Shown here piece by piece: positions 46,317 through 54,458 of a stretch of DNA of 64,000 nt. Source of the stretch: Bradysia coprophila (Eukaryota > Arthropoda > Insecta > Diptera > Sciaridae); assembly GCF_014529535.1 (NCBI RefSeq), contig NW_023503374.1, positions 7,991,685-8,055,684 of the forward strand, written 5' to 3'. The notes beneath the pieces were generated by a model. The model was not told the DNA's origin. It did no database searches and saw nothing but the letters and a program-made list of their open reading frames with translations. The number at the start of each line of letters is the position of its first letter. Position 1 is the first letter of the stretch. Made by a program: the position numbers and the translations under genes.

Positions 46317-47480
46317 ATTACTTCCAAAATTGTTGTCAGTGTTCGAGCTGATTAGGTAAAAAAATGAATCAAAGTATCAGAGCCCCTGCAAACAAAGTCT
46401 TTTTTTGTGGACAAATTCCACTAAATTTGTTTTTCCTAGAATATAGTTCAAGCACGAGAAATTATTCAAAATTATACAAATTAGGAGAATTTTTCATAGC
46501 CTCTGATTTCATAGAACAATGCACCGACCCCCACACTTACACTAATTTGTTAATTAAGATTTTAATGAGTTAAACAATGCTGGAATTACTGTAATTTGCT
46601 TCGAAAATCTACTTCTAAACTTTGTACGAACGTTATTGAACTGAAAATGCTGGGTGAACGTTAATAATCGTCTTTGTAATGTTTAAAGAAAAAATTATCG
46701 CCTCGCTAAACGCTATTTATGAAAATAAAATAGTTTCGAGTCTATGGATTGCATGTGTACTTAGGCAGAACGAAAATCGTACATCGGAACCTAATCGAAG
46801 AGACTACACTGCCATAATAGATAACATCACGAGCCTAACGAGCGAGATGTAAAAAGTGCTAATATGAGACGATGTCGAGTTTGGTAACAATTCGTGTGCG
46901 GAAAACACTAAATTTCTCAAACAGAATGAATAATTACTAGGCTCAAGGTATTCAAACAAGACGTTGCTGGACTAAGACTATACAAAAACCTAGTAAATAA
47001 AGAATTGTTGAAAGTATCCACAAGTTAGTGTTTTGTCAGGACCAACGATATAAAATGGGTCATCGAAACTCTTCTGCTGTTACAGTTATTTTCAATTATA
47101 GAAGTCCAGTCAAGTATGGTAATGTCCAAGTTCTTGAACATATGCTCCAATGGCAGCCACAACTACATACATTGATAAAAATGTACTCCGATCAAGAATT
47201 GAACAAAAAATCATACGAAACTACCATACACCGTTCTTATGATTTGGTGTAAAAATGCTCTACAAGTACATTTTTCAGTGGAGTACGTAATTTACACCTT
47301 CATTGTTATCATAAGCCACAAGTCACGAGCATTAAAGAAATCCGAGTTTTAGTTAATTTTGTAAATGATGAATCATTCTGTTAGGGTGTAGGTAATGTAT
47401 AGGAGGCAGGTAATTTCAGCTACTTTATTGTTAAAAAGTTGAAAAGTTAATTCGGTTGATCCGAGGTGACTTTCAGAGAC
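46317..47480. other. Intergenic region upstream of Ork1-B
   Basis: No gene recognised. A weak hairpin-like segment with ACGAGCCTAACGAGCGA lies at 46829-46880. An open frame at 47028-47252 (74 aa) has no recognisable content. Confidence 0.4.
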
Positions 47481-47616
47481 TGATTTCAGAAATCTTTTAC
47501 TTCATTTGTTTTGAACATGCTTTTTGCTATATAAGACCTCATTAGTCAGAGATTCGTTTATTATTGCTGTCGTTGTCGTTAACAGATGACAGCCGTCTGT
47601 AACAGGTTAGTATGTT

Positions 47617-47740
47617 TCATCACTAGGATCAAAAAGGTGTGTTTTCGACCCAGGTGGTGAAAGCGTCCAAAGATGGAGCGACGCGCAGCGGACGTTTTCA
47701 CCACCGTGGTCGAAAAGAAAACACATCTTTTTGATCTGAG
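47617..47740. repeat. Strong hairpin, 50-bp arms, GGAGCGACGCGCAGC loop
   Basis: The left arm 47617-47668 (ATCAAAAAGGTGTGTTTTCG then GGTGGTGAAAGCGTCC) pairs with 47690-47740. Pairing continues across the inserted MITE into 47902-47916 (GATCTGAGTGATG matching CATCACTAGGATC). The loop AAAGATGGAGCGACGCGCAG is of the shared type. Confidence 0.75.
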
Positions 47741-47901
47741 CAACGCACTTCAAGCATGAGTGGTGCTCTAAATAGGGTACTGAAACTGGACAGTGTATCG
47801 AATAAATGTAAAAACTGTAAAAAAATCTGGAAACTTTTTTCATGCAAAGTAGTACTATATTTGGCAGCTGTCATTAATATCACTTTTGCTTGAAGTGCGT
47901 A
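47741..47901. mobile_element. MITE with CGCACTTCAAGCA ends and 8-bp target duplication
   Basis: A 161-bp element flanked by perfect GATCTGAG octamers at 47733-47740 and 47902-47909. Inverted ends are CGCACTTCAAGC and GCTTGAAGTGCG. It matches the copy at 36340-36503 in the opposite orientation. The 8-bp duplication suggests the hAT superfamily. It is inserted in the right arm of the hairpin at 47617. Confidence 0.8.
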
Positions 47902-48078
47902 GATCTGAGTGATGAATACTATTTTTCATCCAGTAGTACCAAAGTCACATTCCGAACAAAACATAACAACAAACTTGAATTTAATATTTTGTTTACTGGG
48001 TACAGTGATCGCCACTCATATTTCTTGCACATTTTTATATAAATTTTACGTGTTACGGCATGTTTCATTTTCATTTAC

Positions 48079-48128
48079 AAGTGGGGAATACAGCCCTCCC
48101 CTTCGGGTCGGGCTGTAACACCCCACTT
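48079..48128. repeat. Hairpin with AAGTGGGG/ACAGCCC arms
   Basis: AAGTGGGGAATACAGCCC pairs with GGGCTGTAACACCCCACTT, with a loop TCCCCTTCGGGTC. TTCGGG reads CCCGAA on the other strand, the shared loop theme. AAATAAAC follows the right arm, as it does in the 22008 hairpin. Confidence 0.65.
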
Positions 48129-48251
48129 ATCAAATAAACAACTTGAAACCTCGGAAGTAATATACTATTACATGCTTATGCACAGTAAAGTGCACTTTAC
48201 ATCACTGTTTATGACATGGAAAATGCACTTACCGTCCACAAACATGTAAAT

Positions 48252-48373
48252 TGTGTTACATCACTGCTTGTAAATGCTTGTTTATTTACGTGTGATTACT
48301 CCACTCGCCTTCGGCTCGTTCCGCAAACCTCACACTTGCCTGAACAAATATTTACAAGCAGTGACGTAACATA
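48252..48373. repeat. Hairpin with about 45-bp arms, ACTCGCCTTCGGCTCGTT loop
   Basis: The left arm TGTTACATCACTGCTTGTAA then AT...TTGTTTATTTACGTGTG pairs with 48330-48373 (CACACTTGCC...TTTACAAGCAGTGACGTAAC). The loop read in reverse is AACGAGCCGAAGGCGAGT, matching the 22008 hairpin loop. Confidence 0.7.
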
Positions 48374-48668
48374 CTATGACAAATTTGACATTAAACTACC
48401 AATATCAGTCAAGTGAAGAAAATAACGTATACATCCCCCTGGCGCTGAATTTCAAACGAACCTAAGTAGAAAAAAGTTTTTTAAAAAATCAACAGCACTG
48501 AAGCATTGAAATCTACTACAAAAAAGTAACTTGACGTTTTGTTCCATCTCTTTTTTTCAGATTGGCTATCTTGTCTACGAGATTTTGTTATGTCAACGTA
48601 TCTGACAAATCTTTTTTGGGCGTAGTTTTGTGCGTTTTGTTTATATTTATGTCTTAAGTTTAACGATA

Positions 48669-49438
48669 ATGTATCCGTCTACCATGAATTTAGTTTGTGT
48701 CTTCGTGTTCCTCACGATCGCCTTAAAAGAGTGTAAGAACTTACTCGATTCACCGTTCGGCCGTAGTTGATTAAATTTCCCAATTAAATCATTAGGTACT
48801 GCCATTTGGTGCTATCGATGCACATCAGCAACGCCCGGTTGTGCTGACAAATTTAATTGGAGGGGTATCGGTTTCCTGGGAGATCCTTGCCCGGAAAACG
48901 ACGACATATGTGTTAAAGTAACTGAGAAGAAAGGAGGTAAATAAACAAAAAATGCATCACTGACGACGGTCCATTTCCCACCATTTTTTGATTTTGTTCT
49001 GCAAATTCCGTCAGACTTGAGTGTAATTAGTGAGCTTTGTAGATTATTTTGATGTGACCAATTCCCTTCTACTTCCATTCCATAAATCCGACCTACTATT
49101 TAATTCTCGTCTGCTAACAAACGTTCGTCTATATTCTCGTTTCAGCATCTGTCACAATAACTCGCGATTGCCTTAGTACGTTGAGAGCCTTCCGTACCGA
49201 TATACCTGCCGATCATTACGAGGGATGCCGTAACGCTGCAAAAGATGTCCGTCTAGCTCACTACGTCTTCAACAACACCATAAAAGAGTTGGACATTCGA
49301 CGAGATTATTTCGATTCAACGGAATTTTGCTTCTGCTTTTTGGATCATCGATGTAATTCATCGAATTCGTTAGTGCAGCCACTGAAGCTAGTTTTGGCAT
49401 TAATTCTGGGTAGTTCAGCTCTACGATTGCTTTTTTAA
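48669..49438 (+). CDS. Ly6/uPAR-family GPI-anchored protein
   Basis: Three exons: 48669-48732, 48796-48936 and 49146-49438; 165 aa with consistent phases. Start Met at 48669 or the in-frame Met at 48684. A hydrophobic signal peptide (MNLVCVFVFLTIALK) precedes the Ly6 fold, opening CYRCTSATPGCADKFNWRG and containing GDPCPENDDICVKV, ITRDCLS, YEGCR and a final CFCFLDHRCN. That is the cysteine pattern of three-finger Ly6 proteins. A C-terminal hydrophobic tail (LKLVLALILGSSALRLLF) after an SS/NS-rich spacer is a GPI-attachment signal. Insect Ly6 proteins act in septate junctions or modulate ion channels such as Shaker and nicotinic receptors; which role applies here is unknown. The sequence looks closest to the uncharacterised fly Ly6 group containing a WRGIGFLG motif. 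Confidence 0.85.
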
Positions 49439-51111
49439 AGCAAATCGAGTACATTCCGCATTGATGATTCAGATCGTCAATTCTTTCCATTTTGTTTAAA
49501 ACAAAATTTCGATTTAAGTGAACGAACGAATTGCATGAATTTTTAATGAATCTAAACGTGTCTTCACCGAGAAGACAAGGAAACTTTTCCGTCCAATTTT
49601 TCCATTTTTTATTTTGTAGAATTTGTTTGTAAATTAAAGCTAAAATATTTTGTAGAAAAAAGTCGCTTTTTTCACTTAACTTGTAACGGATCCTAGTCAA
49701 AGTCTAAAACATACACTGAAGTGAAAGTGAAGTGACACAGGTATCACAACAAAAGCAAATCGGAGATTTATGTGGAGCGCACTGTTCCATACCCACTCGC
49801 GTAACCTGAACACGGGAATCATAGAAACTAATTGTGATCAAAAATAGTTGATTTTTCAATGACATTTGGGAACCTTTTGTCTAATAGATTTACAACAAGT
49901 CTGAGTTATTCAAATGTAAAATAAGACTCGCAACCGATCAAATTCAGGTCGTACACAATTAACCCAATCGCCCCTCATTAATAAGGAACCGTTAGACATA
50001 TCGGTGCTTCAGTAGTTAACGCATTCAATGTTTAATCTCAAAATTGGTCACCTTCATGTTGATTGATTGAACATGAAGTTGACCTGTTTAAAGATTTAAA
50101 TTTCAATTCCTATGTTCACTACTGTGTCAACGATATGTTCAACGGAACATAACAGTTGACTATAAATCATACTAAATTTCACCTAAAGTTCACTTGTCCG
50201 AAGCCTTTCATCAACATTCACCGTGAAGCAACACTAATTCCATAAACCCTCTGACTACAACTTGAAAGGGAGTGAAAGGAGTCGATTTTGAGCTCCATCA
50301 GCTAACAGTTTCATATTCTGTCTGTCTATCCGAACTGTGAAGACTAGTTTAAAGTTACTCAACTCGGCAAGCAACACTTTTCTGATTCCAACTTAGATCC
50401 GAAAAAAGCTCAATGTTAATTTGTCAATGCTATTACAATACCTGATTATGAACCAGTCGGTTAACCTAAACCGATTGTAGGTTTCGCTATGGTTGTAGCC
50501 CGATGTTTAATTTTGCAACATTCAATAAAAGCTAATGGAAAACCCATAAGAACATCCAACTTGGCAACATCACTTATAGAGTCTATACAGGTTGTACAAG
50601 CAGTCGACAAACTTGACCCTTCTTCCTCCTTCTTCTTCCTCCCAGAGACGGCAAGTGTTTCGCCAATACAATACAATTACTGAATCAGAACGTGACTCGT
50701 TTGTAAAGGTCAAAAACAACTCTATCGCGTACACAATCAACTTCTATTCCATGAAAGAGACTAGAGAAAATTTCTGTTCAAAATCTGGGTTCATTTTATG
50801 CTAACGATATGAGCCATGTAAACTGTAAGAATGCGAACACGTTTCCTCTGACGAATTGATAACTTTAACCTTACCTTACGTTCGAAGAGAGCCATACCAC
50901 GCGATTTCATAAATGTTCGTGATGTTTCACTTTTTTTTATTTTCTTTGCAATTAGCAAAGGAGGACTGTCAATTGGACAAATTAGGAGGACTGGTCCTCT
51001 TCACCCGAGAGTCAGATTTTTTCTTCCATCTGAGAATCGAGAGATTTTGTTCATCAAGACAAAGGCCACTTCAGAAAATTCAAAGTCCAACAAAATCGAT
51101 TTCCAGAATTC
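49439..51111. other. Intergenic region between the Ly6 gene and RpL10Ab
   Basis: No gene recognised. Short overlapping open frames near 50460-50800 on both strands include an acidic/Ser-rich stretch but no splice or domain support. Confidence 0.4.
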
Positions 51112-51135
51112 TTTATTCTTCACGTCATACTGAAA

Positions 51136-52546
51136 TTAGTACAATCGTTGTGGTGGTCCCATGCTAGATTTGATGTGTAGGGAACGTACGTTCTGCCAGT
51201 GCTTCTTCAACAAAGAAACCAAGAAGTTGATGGACAAATGGATGTTTTGTACCAATTCATCTTGAGACATTGTTACGTGACCAACGGCAACTGACAAGCA
51301 CAAGACCTGAAAACAAATGCAGACAGAACGTTAGTCTCAGCACCGACCAAAAACGAATTCATTTCCCATCAACTTACTTTCTTCATTTGGAACTTGATGG
51401 TGGCCTTGCACTCGTCGATTTTGGCGGTCATCGATTCCGAATGGGCTAGTAGACCGGGGAACTTGCCGGCCTTGTTCAAACCAGGACCCAATAGACGTGG
51501 AATTTGTTTGATGAGCGATTCGGAAGCAAGGAAGGCATCGTATTTCTTAGCCAACTTCTTGACCAATTTCTTGTTCTTGTTCAATTTCTTCAAAGCTTCA
51601 GCATCCATATGCGGGTAACCGAGAGCGGCAGCTTCATCACAATGAGCCTGATCGCCGAGGATGCACACTTGCATTTTTGGTCGTGGAATGTTCTTCAATC
51701 TAAAATTGAGAAGGCACAATGTTGTAGAACACATCAAAATGGCGATCAACGGGGCAAATGCTTTGACTATTAATTTCTACATCCGAATTCAAACTCACCA
51801 CGCAAGTGGATCTTAGTGCAAATTGACGGATTGTTTCATTGTTCTTTTCTTAGCTAAGACCTATATATGAGTGTTTCGGTAATTGCAATGCGAAGCGCGG
51901 ACACTTAACAAATGCAAAGACCTACTCAATTATTTTAAGACCCTGAGTACAGGTCCGCCTTGTTATCGGCTTCCTGAGTATGAGCAATATCAAAATGTAA
52001 TGACGAACATTAGCATGATACGAGCGCTCATTCAGGTGAAACGTACTTAACAGTTCCGGAGAAACGCTTGTCCTTCTGGGGATCGTAGTTCTTCAATCCA
52101 ATTTGCAATTCAACCGATTCGAGGAAACGGCGTTTGTTCTTCGTCGATGCATCGAGTACGGCTGCCACCGACTCGTACAGGGTATCTCTTGAGACTTTCG
52201 AACTGAAAATGGTAAACAGAACATTTTAAAATTGGATAATTTTGACTCATAAAATTGGATAATTTTGACTCATGAGTTCTTGGCACGTTTATTCTAGCAA
52301 ATGTGTGGGCTCCGAGTGAATGAAAATACAATTTATTTCACATTCCGTCTAAACATCATAACCCAACTTTTTTGTTGCAATTTTATCCGAACTATAAAAA
52401 CGATGTCCAGTCATTTACAGTTGGTTTAAAATTGCCATTTTACCAAAGAACTCATGATGGATGGTAAAATTTGATTGAAATTTATCGAAAATATGGAAGG
52501 ATGAACACAATTATTACAGATTAAAATTCTATGGCACTCACGTCAT
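51136..52546 (-). CDS. RpL10Ab: 60S ribosomal protein L10a (uL1)
   Basis: Four exons on the minus strand: 52542-52546 (ATGAC), 52047-52202, 51378-51699 and 51136-51306; 217 aa, the normal family length. Reads [12 protein letters not shown]..., [95 protein letters not shown]-like text and ends [10 protein letters not shown]. uL1 forms the L1 stalk that guides deacylated tRNA out of the E site. The five-base first coding exon means the start codon is split off just as in many ribosomal protein genes. AATAAA on the minus strand lies at 51112-51117, 19 bases after the stop. Overlapping DRE-like sites are upstream. No snoRNA could be assigned to its introns. Confidence 0.95.
52227..52273. repeat. 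Direct repeat of about 23 bp in RpL10Ab intron 1
   Basis: AAAATTGGATAATTTTGACT then CAT is present twice in tandem in the first intron of RpL10Ab. Short, no other features. Confidence 0.6.
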
Positions 52547-52626
52547 ATTTCAGCGATGTATACGGCACCACGATTGGAATATGAAAGACCGAAATTACGA
52601 ACAGAGGAAATGTAGTGACACTGACG

Positions 52627-52640
52627 TATCGATATCGATA
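52627..52640. promoter_or_regulatory. Overlapping DRE-type sites (TATCGATA twice)
   Basis: TATCGATATCGATA contains two overlapping copies of TATCGATA, about 80 bp upstream of the RpL10Ab start codon. TATCGATA is the binding site of DREF in Drosophila, common at promoters of housekeeping and ribosomal protein genes. Role here is inferred from position. Confidence 0.5.
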
Positions 52641-52763
52641 ACAAGTGAAACAAAAGATTTATATTTTGTAGTGACTGGGATTGTGTGGTCCCAGCAAAAT
52701 TATTGAAGCCTAATTGAACTGCTAGTACTGCTGTCACTGATGCTGATTTTGTTTTTGTCAAAT

Positions 52764-52957
52764 AGGTTTGTTCCAAAGTCATTTCGAAATGTCAAATTTT
52801 ATCCACAGAAGACGATCTAACCTCACCTTTGACAAAAATTTAATCGAAAAATTTATAAAGTATTTGTTTGACGTTTAGGTTATGTTCACCTTTGTGGATG
52901 GAATCGTCGTTGTTCGAGCTGTCAAAGTTCGTGTTTACAGTTATTTGGAACATACTT
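52764..52957. repeat. Third copy of the AGGTTTGTTCCAA MITE
   Basis: Matches 31906-32098 closely: AGGTTTGTTCCAAAGTCATT, TTTCGAAATGTC, TTATCCACAGA, GACGTTTAGGTTATGTTCA, TTTACAGTTATTTGGAACA. Ends are imperfect inverted repeats. Confidence 0.7.
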
Positions 52958-53046
52958 ATTGAACACGAAATTTTTGTTCTGCCTCGTCGTGTGAATCTTT
53001 CCCCACTACTATACAGCCGAAGCGGAAAGTAGAGAATAACCATTCA

Positions 53047-53095
53047 AGTGTATATCACACACTAAGAGCGAACGAAATGAGCGAGTATGCGTGAT
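53047..53095. repeat. Hairpin with GTGTATATCAC arms, GAGCGAACGAAATGAGCGAG loop
   Basis: GTGTATATCAC and GTGATATACAC enclose a loop containing GAGCGAACGAAATGAGCGAG, one of the clearest examples of the shared loop type. Confidence 0.7.
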
Positions 53096-53106
53096 ATACA
53101 CTCACG

Positions 53107-54055
53107 GGTATAGAGTGTTATGATGAAAGAAAAAGAAATATTTTGACAAGTGCCATAGAGTGTTATGATAAAAGATAAAGAAATATTTTGACAATTACCC
53201 CAAGTCAACTTATAATAGATTGGTCTTCGGTCCTCTCGCTCTCAACGTAACATGTTGAAAGAGAAAGCAATATTTTGACAAGTACCCCACGCCAATTAAC
53301 TAGTCTTCGGTTCTCTAGCTCTGATCATAACAGTCTCTAAAGCCAGTTAAAATAAACTGATCTTCAGTCCTCTCGCTCGCATCGTAACATGTTAAAAGAG
53401 AAGTAAATACTTTGACAAGTAAACCGAGGCGAATAATCAACCAGTCTTCGGTTCTATCGCTCTGATCATAATAGTCTATGGTTATTCAAGACCCCGCTGA
53501 CAATATATTATTTTATTGTAATAGTGATGATATGTCGAACTTCACGTACGCACGCGTATATACTGTAACAACAATAGTAACATCAGTGTTGTAACATGTG
53601 ACATACAATGCTAAATGCGATATATCCATCTAGACGCTGGAATTTATCGCTCTAGAAGGATAAAATACTGTCAATAAAGTCACATTTACCATCTCAAAAA
53701 TTATTAAGCTGGAGGAGTGATGTTGAGGCCCCCAGTTGTTGTGGTGCTTACTCATCTCGAAAAGTTGCTTGTAATAGTTATTTATACAACTGAGGAATGC
53801 TGTTTTACGGGGCCGTAGGCCGAATGTGACAATATACGTCATGTGCCTAAAAAAGCATTTATCATCAGGTTGTATACAACATTTTTCGCAATAGAGTGTT
53901 ATGATGAAAGAGAAGAAGATATTTTGACGAGTACCCCAAGGCAAGTTAAAATAAGCTCTTCTTCTGTCATCCCGCTCTCAACGTACCACGTTGAAAGAGA
54001 AGAAGATATTTTGACTAGTCTTCGGTTTTCTCGCTCTGATCATAACAGTCTATAA
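53107..54055. repeat. Tandem repeat array interrupted by an insertion
   Basis: A complex unit of about 140 bp recurs: ATATTTTGACAAGTACCCC, then GTCTTCGGTTCTCTAGCTC, TGATCATAACAGTCT and CTCTCAACGTAACATGTTGA. Two and a half units (53107-53480) are followed by about 400 bp of unrelated sequence containing a hairpin, then one more unit (53895-54055). Sub-repeats such as GAGTGTTATGATGAAAGA begin three of the units. CTCTCAACGTAACATGTTGA then AAGAG is itself a hairpin. Confidence 0.65.
53782..53877. repeat. Hairpin inside the tandem array, GGCCGTAGGCCGAATG loop
   Basis: TATACAACTGAGGAATGCT pairs imperfectly with AGCATTTATCATCAGGTTGT then ATA. Inner ATGTGAC / GTCATGTG pairs. The centre GGCCGTAGGCCGAATG is of the shared loop type. 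Related in order of motifs to the next hairpin at 54104. Confidence 0.55.
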
Positions 54056-54103
54056 AATCAACGGAAAGTCCTACTTTTCGTCACTTGTTGCGAAATAGTT
54101 TTT

Positions 54104-54223
54104 TATGCAATCGAGGTGCAAAGAACTTTACTAGGCTCTAGATGTGTAATTATGACAAAGGACGCAGGCCGTGTGTCATAATACACATCGTGAGCAGAAT
54201 AAAGACTTTGCATCGATTGCATA
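54104..54223. repeat. Hairpin with about 52-bp arms
   Basis: TATGCAATCGAGGTGCAAAG ... GATGTGTAATTATGACA pairs with TGTCATAATACACATC ... CTTTGCATCGATTGCATA. The 16-base loop is AAGGACGCAGGCCGTG. Flanking TTGCGAAATAG resembles the TTCGCAATAG flank of the hairpin at 53782. It lies about 240 bp upstream of the TDRD3 start codon. Confidence 0.65.
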
Positions 54224-54458
54224 CAACGTTTTATGCCACAGAGGCATCTAAAGTTTGCAAATGTTACGTATTATGGTGCTGAGTGGCGTAAAGTATGTTT
54301 GTACGACTTATCATCACGTAAACAATAAAAGTATTATCCATTTCAACAATTTGCGCCATTCATAGTAAGAGTTTGATATCGAAATATCGATTGGGAAAAC
54401 TTCAATCATCGCCAATTTTGTATATGACAGCCAAACTTGACAGTCAGTTTTCTACACC

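Noticed and set aside
47028-47252. 74-aa plus-strand frame upstream of Ork1-B
   Set aside because: No recognisable motifs, no splice sites in phase and no nearby polyadenylation signal; kept only as a note in the intergenic entry.
49269-49700. 143-aa minus-strand frame overlapping the Ly6 last exon
   Set aside because: It is antisense to the clear Ly6 exon and continues into its 3' UTR; no start context or domain.
51700-52541. Box C/D snoRNA candidates in RpL10Ab introns
   Set aside because: ATGATG-like words occur, but I could not find a matching D box with terminal stem at a suitable distance on the transcribed strand.
22008-54223. Hairpins considered as a CRISPR-like or tRNA-like array
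   Set aside because: Arms mostly differ from one another, spacing is irregular, no cloverleaf or repeat-spacer periodicity exists, and the DNA is eukaryotic.
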